NCBI GenBank assembly: GCA_966250335.1
Contig: CBINGZ010000006.1
Coordinates: forward strand, 62,001 to 126,000
Length of the DNA stretch: 64,000 bases
Direction: 5' to 3'
Source: OLB7 sp966250335
GTDB taxonomy: Bacteria; Bacteroidota; Ignavibacteria; OLB7
The position numbers were made by a program, and so were the translations under genes. The notes under the pieces were generated by a model. It worked only from the letters and a program-made list of their open reading frames with translations, was not told where the DNA came from and did not search any database. Shown in pieces: positions 28,225-35,263 of this stretch; within the stretch, counting starts at the first letter, position 1; each line of letters starts with the position of its first letter.

Positions 28225-28740
28225 ATGAACATGGAACGACGGAACGGATATGTCACGACGATCCTGCGGCAGCGATGCCCGCACTGCCGGCGCGGGATCG
28301 TCTACCGTCGGCCGATGTCGATGAACAACCGCTGCCCGGCGTGCGGCGCCCGGTTCGATCGCGAGCCGGGATATTTCACGGGGGCGATCTACGTCGGCAC
28401 CGCCGTGACGGCGCCGCTGGGGATCGGGTTCTTCTATCTGGCGGCGCTCCTCTTTCCCGATCTTCATCTGGCTCTCTGCGGCCTGGTGGGGGCGGCGGCC
28501 GTCGTTCCTCTGGTTCCGCTGGTGCTGAGGCTGTCGCGCGTCTTCTGGCTCGACATAGGACACCAGTTCAGTCCCCAGGGGAATCGGACCGACCCGCCCC
28601 CTCCGGAACACCCGGCCGCGGGAGCTCCGACCGACCCGATCCCGACGGACGGCTGTGAGGCCGGAGAAATCGAATCACGATATGGCATTGAACCGAAGAC
28701 CCTCCTCACGCGATACGATCCGGCCGGCCACCTGGAGTGA
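28225..28740 (+). CDS. DUF983 family membrane protein
   Basis: The 171-residue protein starts MNMERRNGYVTTILRQRCPHC and has two Cys pairs, CPHC and CPAC, flanking a YRRPMSMNNR stretch, which is the zinc-ribbon-like signature of DUF983. Two or three hydrophobic segments follow (IYVGTAVTAPLGIGFFYL and ALCGLVGAAAVVPLVPL). The C-terminal 45 residues are Pro-rich and continue past the usual family end. Function is unknown. The last 59 bases overlap the start of the ABC exporter gene, suggesting coupling. ATG at 28231 is an alternative start. Confidence 0.85.
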   Translation: MNMERRNGYVTTILRQRCPHCRRGIVYRRPMSMNNRCPACGARFDREPGYFTGAIYVGTAVTAPLGIGFFYLAALLFPDLHLALCGLVGAAAVVPLVPLVLRLSRVFWLDIGHQFSPQGNRTDPPPPEHPAAGAPTDPIPTDGCEAGEIESRYGIEPKTLLTRYDPAGHLE

Positions 28741-30631
28741 GAAGGCGGCGGCGTTCCGCTACATCCCGCAACTGCTGCGGATGGTGTGGGAAACGCACCG
28801 CGGCTACACCGCGACGATGATCCTCCTCCGGATCATCAGATCGTTCGTGCCGATCGGGTCGCTCTGGATCGGGAAACTGATCATCGACACGGTGGTCGAT
28901 CTCGCAGATCGGCGGGCCGACGATCTCTCCACGCTCTGGCCCCTGGTGGCGCTGGAGGTCGCGATCGTGATCGCCGGGGAGGTTCTCGCCCGTTCGTCGG
29001 CGATCGTCGAGAGCCTGCTGGGAGATCTCTTCTCCAACCACTCCAGCATACGACTGCTGCGGCACGCCGCGTCGCTCGATCTTCAGCACTTCGAGGACCC
29101 CGCCTTCTACGACCAGCTCGAACGGGCGCGTCGCCAGACGGTGGGCCGCCTCGGCCTTCTCTCGCAGCTTCTGAGCATGGTGCAGGATCTTCTCACCCTG
29201 ATCTCGCTCGGCGCCGCCCTCCTCGTCTACAGCCCCTGGCTCCTCCTCCTTCTGGCGGTGGCGGTGATCCCGAGCTTCCTCGGGGAGACCCACTTCGCCG
29301 CACTCGAATATTCCATGCTCTACAGATGGACGCCGGAGCGGCGCCAGCTCGACTACCTCCGCTATCTGGGGGCGAGCGACGAGACAGCCAAGGAAATGCA
29401 GATGTTCGGGCTCGCCTCCTGGGTCATCGACCGATACAAAAAGCTCGCGGAGCGATTTTATCAGGAGAATAAACGCCTCTCGATCCGGAAGGGGATCGTC
29501 TCCACGCTCCTGTCGATCGTCGGAACGCTCGGCTACTACTCGGCGTACGTGATCATCCTGATGCGGGCCGTGGCGGGGGCGATCACGATCGGATCGCTCA
29601 CCTTCCTGGCGAGCTCGTTCGCGCGGAGTCGTGATCTGATACAACGGCTTCTGATGGGGGGAAGCACCATCTACGAACAGGCGCTCTATCTGAAGGACTT
29701 CTTCGAGTTCTTCGAGAAGACGCCGACGATCACCTCCAGCCCCGGCGCGCCGGATGCTCCCAGACCGATCCGGGAAGGGTTCGTCTTCGAGAATGTCGGA
29801 TTTCGATATCCCGGGAGCGAGCGGTGGGCGGTCAGGAACGTCAGTTTCACGATCCGGCCGGAGGAACGTATCGCGTTCGTCGGCGAGAACGGCGCGGGGA
29901 AGACGACCCTGACGAAGCTCCTGGCCCGCCTCTACGATCCCACGGAGGGGCGCATCCTGCTCGACGGCCGTGATCTGCGCGAATACGATCTGGCTTCAGT
30001 GCGACGGGCCGTCAGCGTGATCTTTCAGGATTTCGTCCGCTACGATTTCAGGTTCGAGGAGAATATCGGCGTGGGAGAGATCGAGAGCGCCCGGACCTAT
30101 CTCGACACGATTGAAACACCTCCGGAGGAAGAGACGGGAAGCAGGGGGAAGGAACCCCGGGCGACGACCGCGCCCGTCGATCCCGCGACGCCGGCATCCT
30201 CCACATCACGACCGATCGCGGCCGCGGCAGAAAAATCGCTGGCCGATACGTTGCTTTCCCGCCTTCCCGGAGGGTACCGCCAGATGCTCGGACGGCGCTT
30301 CAAGGGGGGAGTCGATCTTTCCGGAGGGGAATGGCAGAAGGTGGCGCTGGCGCGGGCCTACATGCGCGACGCCCAGGTCCTGATCCTCGACGAGCCCACC
30401 GCCGCGCTCGACGCCCGCGCCGAATACGAGGTCTTCGTCAGATTCTCCGAACTGGTGGCCGGCCGCATGGCGGTGATCATCTCGCACCGTTTCTCCACGG
30501 TCCGCATGGCCGACAGGATCATCGTGCTCCAGGGGGGCGGAGTGATCGAGGAGGGATCGCACGATGAACTGCTCGCGCGCAACGGACTCTATGCGGAGCT
30601 CTTCAGACTCCAGGCCGAAGGCTACCGGTAA
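28682..30631 (+). CDS. ABC exporter, fused membrane and ATPase domains
   Basis: The 649-residue half-transporter has an ABC membrane domain with about six hydrophobic segments to residue 320 and an ATPase domain from about 365. Walker A is GENGAGKTT at 401-409, Q-loop VIFQDF near 447-452, signature LSGGE at 546-550 and Walker B LILDEP at 567-572, followed by the D-loop and H-loop His (VIISHRF). Between Q-loop and signature lies an unusual insertion of roughly 40 residues, about 478-518, rich in Pro, Ala, Thr and Ser (ATTAPVDPATPASSTSRP). It probably works as a homodimer exporting a lipid, peptide or drug. The start is taken at 28682; an earlier ATG at 28655 is possible. Confidence 0.92.
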   Translation: MALNRRPSSRDTIRPATWSEKAAAFRYIPQLLRMVWETHRGYTATMILLRIIRSFVPIGSLWIGKLIIDTVVDLADRRADDLSTLWPLVALEVAIVIAGEVLARSSAIVESLLGDLFSNHSSIRLLRHAASLDLQHFEDPAFYDQLERARRQTVGRLGLLSQLLSMVQDLLTLISLGAALLVYSPWLLLLLAVAVIPSFLGETHFAALEYSMLYRWTPERRQLDYLRYLGASDETAKEMQMFGLASWVIDRYKKLAERFYQENKRLSIRKGIVSTLLSIVGTLGYYSAYVIILMRAVAGAITIGSLTFLASSFARSRDLIQRLLMGGSTIYEQALYLKDFFEFFEKTPTITSSPGAPDAPRPIREGFVFENVGFRYPGSERWAVRNVSFTIRPEERIAFVGENGAGKTTLTKLLARLYDPTEGRILLDGRDLREYDLASVRRAVSVIFQDFVRYDFRFEENIGVGEIESARTYLDTIETPPEEETGSRGKEPRATTAPVDPATPASSTSRPIAAAAEKSLADTLLSRLPGGYRQMLGRRFKGGVDLSGGEWQKVALARAYMRDAQVLILDEPTAALDARAEYEVFVRFSELVAGRMAVIISHRFSTVRMADRIIVLQGGGVIEEGSHDELLARNGLYAELFRLQAEGYR

Positions 30632-30774
30632 GGTCCCGAAAAAAATTCCACCCCCTCCGCTTCCCATTCCAACCTTTTCTCCGCGGCAGGCATCCAATCT
30701 CCGTGAACTCATCAACCTATGTGCCTGTGTCGAACCTTTACCTCGGACGGAAGCGGATATCGGATAAGGCTGTC

Positions 30775-31332
30775 ATGAACGGGAACTCCATGGAAGGAGC
30801 CGCCGATCCGTTCCGTCCGGGGGACGTCGCAGCGTTCGAACGGCACTACCGCGCGAACGTGGCGCGGATCCTCGGGCTCTGCCTGCGGCTGACCGGCGAT
30901 CGGGCAGAGGCGGAGGAGTTCACGCAGGAGGCGTTCATCAAGGCGTGGGAGGCGCTCCCGTCGTTCCGGGGGGAGAGCAGCTTCTCCACCTGGCTCCACA
31001 GGCTCACGGTCAATGTGGTACTTGGGCGGCTCCGCTCCTCCTCGCGACGCTCGGCGATGATTCTGCCGATGGAGGACCCGGACGAGATCGATCGCACTTC
31101 GATACGCAAGGATGAAACCGGATCACGTTCCGGCGAGACAATGGACCTGGAACAGGCGATCGCCGCGCTCCCGACCGGAGCACGAACGGTCTTCATCCTT
31201 CACGATGTGGAGGGATACCGTCACGAGGAGATCGCGGAAATGATGGGAGTGACGGCCGGAACATCGAAGGGGCAGCTTCATCGCGCCCGCAAACTGCTCA
31301 GGGAAGCTCTGTCGGAAGGAACGACGGAATGA
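30775..31332 (+). CDS. ECF RNA polymerase sigma factor
   Basis: The 185-residue protein has sigma region 2 (FERHYRANVARILGLCLRL, then EEFTQEAFIKAWEAL and FSTWLHRLTVN) and region 4 (LPTGARTVFILHDVEGYRHE, then EIAEMMGVTAGTSKGQLHRA). It has neither region 1 nor region 3, so it is an extracytoplasmic-function sigma factor. ATG at 30775 is preferred because an AAGG lies a few bases upstream; ATG at 30790 and an upstream start at 30703 are alternatives. It is followed 28 nt later by a zinc-finger anti-sigma gene and then by a DUF4097 gene, so it probably controls its own operon. Confidence 0.93.
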   Translation: MNGNSMEGAADPFRPGDVAAFERHYRANVARILGLCLRLTGDRAEAEEFTQEAFIKAWEALPSFRGESSFSTWLHRLTVNVVLGRLRSSSRRSAMILPMEDPDEIDRTSIRKDETGSRSGETMDLEQAIAALPTGARTVFILHDVEGYRHEEIAEMMGVTAGTSKGQLHRARKLLREALSEGTTE

Positions 31333-31360
31333 GGCAAGATTCTGAAGGAGATACAGCACT

Positions 31361-32086
31361 ATGAACTGTGAAGAAACACGAGCCCTGCTGAACGACCGGA
31401 TCGACGGCGAACTGACGGTCCGTGAGAGTATGATCATGGACGAGCACCTTGCCGGCTGCGACGGATGCAGGCGGGAATGGGAGGATCTCAACTCCCTGCT
31501 CCGCCGCGCCGAGGGGCTTCGCCGGGACGTTCAACCCGATCGCGATCTCTGGCCGGCGATCCTCGGAGATATCAATCGTGGAAAGATCCATCAGATCTCC
31601 CCCGAGCCCCTCCGTAAACCGTTCCGCGCCGGACGGACGCTTCTGATGCTGGCCGCGGCATGTCTGGCGATCATCGCCGGGACTATCGCTGTCAGATATA
31701 CCGGCGCCGGGCCGGACGATCCGCCGGTCGTGGTCGATCGCAGGAGTTCCCACGACACGACTCCGGCGACCGAGGAGATCGCTTCGACGACCGAGGGAAG
31801 CGCTTCGGCGACCGAAGGAGCCTTTTCGACCCCTGCAGAAGCAGGAACCGCCCGACAGGGCGATTACATACAGGTCCGCCGTCGTCTGGAAGAGACGCTG
31901 CGGAAGGAACGACTGGCGCCCGAGACAGCCGAGGTGATCGAGAAGAACCTGGTTGTGATCGACAGCGCCCTGGCGGAAATCAATCGTGCCCTGGTCGCCG
32001 ACCCCGGCAACCCGAGCCTTCAACTGATGCTCACTACCACACAGAGAAAAGCGGTCGACCTGCTGGAGCAGGCGATCCGATTATAA
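31361..32086 (+). CDS. Membrane-anchored zinc-finger anti-sigma factor
   Basis: The 241-residue protein has an N-terminal zf-HC2 / ZAS domain (Cys3, and HLAGCDGC with the HxxxCxxC pattern at about 29-36), one transmembrane helix near residues 91-110 (TLLMLAAACLAIIAGTIAV), and an extracytoplasmic part with a short Thr/Ser/Glu repeat (ATEEIASTTEGSASATEG) and a helical C-terminus. This is the standard layout for an anti-sigma that sequesters the ECF factor encoded 28 nt upstream. A GAAGGAGATA sequence provides a good ribosome binding site. Confidence 0.9.
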   Translation: MNCEETRALLNDRIDGELTVRESMIMDEHLAGCDGCRREWEDLNSLLRRAEGLRRDVQPDRDLWPAILGDINRGKIHQISPEPLRKPFRAGRTLLMLAAACLAIIAGTIAVRYTGAGPDDPPVVVDRRSSHDTTPATEEIASTTEGSASATEGAFSTPAEAGTARQGDYIQVRRRLEETLRKERLAPETAEVIEKNLVVIDSALAEINRALVADPGNPSLQLMLTTTQRKAVDLLEQAIRL

Positions 32087-32103
32087 CGCAACGGGTGAAT
32101 CAC

Positions 32104-32940
32104 ATGAAAACACTCTCACTGGCCTTGCTGACCTTCATGATCGCAACAACCGCACTCGCGCAGCAGACCGTCGACGAGCGCCGGCAGATCTTCCCCGACG
32201 CATCGATCAAGATCTCCAACGTCGCCGGCAAGGTCACGGTGGTCGGAACCTCGGCCGCCGAGCTCCACGTCACCGGCACGATGGACTCCAACCTCAAACT
32301 GGAGATCACCGGCAAGAACAATCAGATCAGCGTGGAGGTTGTCTATCCGAAATCGTCATCGAGCGAGGGGGCCTTCATCGAGGTGCAGGTGCCGAACGGA
32401 AGCAACGTTCTGGTCTCCACCATCAGCGCCGATATCGACATGCGCGACCTGAAGCAGCCCTGCAAGGCCACGAGCGTCAGCGGCGACATCAACATCATCG
32501 AAGGGATAGAGAGGGCGGCGACCAACACAGTGAGCGGAGATATCGAGATCCGATCCAAAGTCTCTTCGCTCCAGATGGAGACGGTAAGCGGCAATATCAC
32601 GGTCCACGATGCATCGGAACGGATCTCCTCCTCATCCGTCAGCGGCGACATGACGATCGCGGCAGGGTCGGTCGTTCAGATCGCGGTCAACTCCGTCTCC
32701 GGTAATATCACCCTCAACGTCAACGGCTCGCTCGCCGCCGCCGGACGGATCGAGGCCCAGAGCCACAGCGGCGACGTCCACCTGACCCTTCCTTCCGGCA
32801 CCGATGCGGAAGTTCAGGTGCAGAGCATGTCCGGATCGAGGATCAGGAACGATTTCGGCAAGAGAAACGGCGCGAAGCAGGGAGGAGCCCTGGTGCGCGT
32901 CGGATCGTTCAGCGGCAACATCATCGTCGACGAGAAATAG
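32104..32940 (+). CDS. Secreted DUF4097-type beta-helix protein
   Basis: The 278-residue protein has a signal peptide (ending TTALAQ) followed by short strands repeating a VSGD/N-I motif: SVSGDINI, TVSGDIEI, TVSGNITV, SVSGDMTI, SVSGNITL, SHSGDVHL and SFSGNIIV. This is typical of DUF4097 proteins, predicted to fold as a right-handed beta helix or stacked sheet. The protein is probably periplasmic or surface-attached. It is the last gene of the sigma/anti-sigma operon, 17 nt after the anti-sigma gene, so it may be a target or sensor partner of that system. No catalytic residues are evident. Confidence 0.88.
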   Translation: MKTLSLALLTFMIATTALAQQTVDERRQIFPDASIKISNVAGKVTVVGTSAAELHVTGTMDSNLKLEITGKNNQISVEVVYPKSSSSEGAFIEVQVPNGSNVLVSTISADIDMRDLKQPCKATSVSGDINIIEGIERAATNTVSGDIEIRSKVSSLQMETVSGNITVHDASERISSSSVSGDMTIAAGSVVQIAVNSVSGNITLNVNGSLAAAGRIEAQSHSGDVHLTLPSGTDAEVQVQSMSGSRIRNDFGKRNGAKQGGALVRVGSFSGNIIVDEK

Positions 32941-32990
32941 CCGCCTTCGCCCCTTCCACCACATCCCCTCGTAACCTTGAAGACCTCCCG

Positions 32991-33021
32991 TTGCAGGAAC
33001 GGGCCGCCCGGAGCATATTTG
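32991..33021 (+). promoter_or_regulatory. Predicted Bacteroidota-type promoter for the SDR gene
   Basis: TTGC at 32991-32994, a 19-nt spacer and CATATTTG at 33014-33021 match the -33/-7 pattern. The TTGC lies in a small inverted repeat (CCCGTTGCAGGAACGGG), which could be an operator. Confidence 0.5.
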
Positions 33022-33068
33022 CGGGCTTTCAACCGGGCTGTCATATCACAACAATAAGGTAGTCACAC

Positions 33069-33842
33069 GTGCTCGCTTCGATGAACGGGAAGTCGGTCAT
33101 GGTTACGGGGGGAACGAAAGGGATAGGGAAGGGGATCGCCCGCGTCCTTGCGGGGCTCGGCGCCAGAGTCTGCGTCGTCGGGAGAAACCGGGAAGAGGGG
33201 ATCGCCGCCGCGGAGGATCTGAAAAGGTCGGGCGGGACGATCCTCTTTCAGCAGGGAGATGTCCGCGAGCAGAAGGATATGGATCGCGCTGCGGAGAGGA
33301 TCGTCAGTGAGTTCGGGGGGATCGATATCCTCTGCGCGAACGCGGGGATCTTTCCGCAGGCCCGGCTGGAGGAGATGACCGGCGCGCAGTGGGATGATGT
33401 CTTCGCAACGAATCTCAAGGGGATGTTCCATTCGGTCCGCGCCTCCCTTCCGGGCCTGAAACGGAACGGGGCGGGACGGATCATCCTCACCTCCTCCATC
33501 ACCGGCCCGATGACCGGCTATCCGGGCTGGTCGCACTACGGCGCCACCAAGGCCGGTATGCTCGGGTTCATGCGGACGGCGGCGATCGAGCTGGCGCCGT
33601 ACGGCATCACGGTCAACGCGGTCCTCCCCGGCAATATCGTCACCGAAGGGGTGACGGAACTGGGGCAGGAGTATATCGACACCATGGCGGCCTCCATCCC
33701 CCTGAAACGGCTCGGTTCGGTGGAGGAGATCGGGCATACCGTCGCCTTTCTCGCCTCCGCGGGAGCAGGCTTCATCACCGGACAGGCGATCGTGGTGGAT
33801 GGAGGACAGACGATCCCGGAATCGCTCCAGGCGCTGGAATGA
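33069..33842 (+). CDS. Short-chain dehydrogenase/reductase, FabG-like
   Basis: The 257-residue protein has the NAD(P)-binding motif TGGTKGIGKG, the NAG motif (CANAG), catalytic Ser in ILTSSITG, Tyr-Lys in YGATK and the C-terminal GQAIVVDGGQT. It looks like a 3-oxoacyl-ACP reductase paralogue, but lies outside the fatty-acid cluster, which has its own fabG, so it may reduce another substrate. GTG at 33069 is chosen because AAGGTAG lies 8-10 nt upstream; ATG at 33081 has no ribosome binding site. The stop overlaps the next gene start as ATGA. Confidence 0.9.
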   Translation: MLASMNGKSVMVTGGTKGIGKGIARVLAGLGARVCVVGRNREEGIAAAEDLKRSGGTILFQQGDVREQKDMDRAAERIVSEFGGIDILCANAGIFPQARLEEMTGAQWDDVFATNLKGMFHSVRASLPGLKRNGAGRIILTSSITGPMTGYPGWSHYGATKAGMLGFMRTAAIELAPYGITVNAVLPGNIVTEGVTELGQEYIDTMAASIPLKRLGSVEEIGHTVAFLASAGAGFITGQAIVVDGGQTIPESLQALE

Positions 33843-34660
33843 GAGCGCCGGCCGGCGGAACGATCATCGCCCTCGGCGGCGGCGAGCTTCGGGAGCTGGA
33901 AACGCTTTCGATCGACGAGGAGATCATCGCGCGCACCGGGAAGCGTTCCCCCCGCGTCCTCTTCATCCCGACCGCCAGCGGCGACTCGGTCTCCTACTGG
34001 AACACCTTCAACAAGGTCTACGGGCGGAGGCTCGGCTGCCGGACCGACCTCCTCAACCTCATCACCGCCGACCACGCTCCATCCGATATCTCACGGACCA
34101 TTTCCTCCGCCGATGCGATCTATGTCGGCGGAGGGAACACGTTGAAGATGATGCGCCGCTGGCGGTTCCTCGGCGTCGACACGATGCTGCGGGAGGCGTA
34201 CGAGCGGGGGACCGTTCTCTCCGGCCTGAGCGCGGGGGCGATCTGCTGGTTCGCGCACGGGACGAGCGATTCGCGGCGGTTCTACAACCCGTCGAACGAT
34301 CGGTTGATCCGGGTGCGCGGCCTCGGACTCGTCGACGCCCTCTTCAGCCCACATCACCTCACTGAGCCGGCGCGGGAGAGGGGGATCGCCGATATCATGA
34401 GACGGACGCCGGGAGTCGGCCTCGCCGTCGACGACTGCGCCGCAATCCTCATCACCGGCGGGAACTACAGGATCATCGGATCGCGGCCCGATGTCGGCGT
34501 CCGCCGCGTCTTCGTCCGCCGCGGCGAAACGATCATCGAGCCGATCGCAGCAACCGACGAGATGCGGCCCCTCAACGACCTGTTGAACCCGTCTCCGTCA
34601 ATGCACCGCCCGTCAGCAACGCTCCCTTCTTCCAGCCCCGAAGGGGCGAGCCATCTGTAG
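33839..34660 (+). CDS. S51-family peptidase (peptidase E / cyanophycinase-like)
   Basis: The 273-residue protein has the class I glutamine-amidotransferase-like fold of S51 peptidases: GTIIALGGGEL, RVLFIPTAS, the glycine-rich IYVGGGNTLKMM and nucleophile Ser in GLSAGAICWF, followed by catalytic-site region FSPHHLTEP. Dipeptidase E members cleave aspartyl dipeptides. Its start overlaps the SDR gene stop by 4 bp, so the two are translated together. The last dozen codons (LPSSSPEGASHL) are encoded by a palindromic repeat, and so is the stop codon. The natural C-terminus was probably altered by the repeat. Confidence 0.9.
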   Translation: MRAPAGGTIIALGGGELRELETLSIDEEIIARTGKRSPRVLFIPTASGDSVSYWNTFNKVYGRRLGCRTDLLNLITADHAPSDISRTISSADAIYVGGGNTLKMMRRWRFLGVDTMLREAYERGTVLSGLSAGAICWFAHGTSDSRRFYNPSNDRLIRVRGLGLVDALFSPHHLTEPARERGIADIMRRTPGVGLAVDDCAAILITGGNYRIIGSRPDVGVRRVFVRRGETIIEPIAATDEMRPLNDLLNPSPSMHRPSATLPSSSPEGASHL

Positions 34661-34815
34661 CTGCGGACACCCCCATGTTGTTCTTCAGCGCCGAAGGTGC
34701 GTACCATTCTTCTCGTCATGGATGAGGAAGAATGGTACGCACCTTCAGGGCTTAAGAACATATGAATGGCCCGTGGCTATACATCGGTGCTTCCTTCGGG
34801 AGCCGATATATGGGA
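34625..34815. repeat. Palindromic repeat cluster, copy 2
   Basis: Units related to the clusters at 1600-1790 and 40460-40835 are visible: CAGCCCCGAAGGGGCGAGCC, the TGTAGCTGCGGAC step, CAGCGCCGAAGGTGCGTACC, and GGCCCGTGGCTATACATCGG followed by GCTTCCTTCGGGAGCC. The first unit runs through the end of the S51 peptidase gene. No transposase is present. Confidence 0.8.
34693..34746. repeat. Perfect 20-bp inverted repeat within cluster 2
   Basis: GAAGGTGCGTACCATTCTTC (34693-34712) is exactly complementary to GAAGAATGGTACGCACCTTC (34727-34746), with a 14-nt loop whose ends (TC/GA-rich) may extend the stem. It could act as a bidirectional terminator after the S51 gene or as the folding unit of the repeat. 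Confidence 0.8.
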
Positions 34816-35242
34816 AATAAGAGCATGATGGAAGGCCGGATGAACCGCGGCCGGTATCTCCTTCCCTCAATATCATACCTCCTCATCACCCACCAGGGTG
34901 AGAAATCTCATACCGGGGGGGCTGTAGGTTTGTATCGTAACTCAAGGCGACATCACGAACGCGGGAGGATGGACCGAACGCGGATGTCCGGAAGAGCAAC
35001 GAGCGAACCGATCCGGCGATGAGAGAGAGAACGACCTATCACGACCAGCAGGGAACAATCAACGACCGCAACGAGGTAAGGGCGGACCGGCGTCCCCGAC
35101 CGGGAGCGGGATGCTCCGAAACGGGCGATTCCGGGTGGCTCTTCCTTCCCGACTCCTTCTATCTGGATGTCGCCGCGCGGCGCGTGCTCCCGTAAAGGAA
35201 TCGGCCGGGCGCCGGGACGGACGACGTTTCGCGTGAAGCTGC
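34816..35242. other. Intergenic region with no recognisable gene
   Basis: About 430 nt between repeat cluster 2 and the LuxR-type gene. A small inverted repeat TCACCCACCAGGGTGA lies near 34886-34901, and a looser pair (CCGGTAT / ATACCGG) surrounds it. I see no RNA gene. The short open frame through 34762-35022 is largely repeat-derived. Confidence 0.5.
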
Positions 35243-35250
35243 TATATTCG
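35243..35250 (+). promoter_or_regulatory. Possible -7 element for the MalT-like regulator
   Basis: TATATTCG ends 13 nt before the ATG at 35264. The same octamer stands before the genes at 58208 and 61410. No -33 box at the expected spacing. Confidence 0.35.
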
Positions 35251-35263
35251 GAGCATTCCGATC

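Noticed and set aside
34762..35022. Small open frame on the plus strand
   Set aside because: Its first third is the palindromic repeat; the rest has no protein character.
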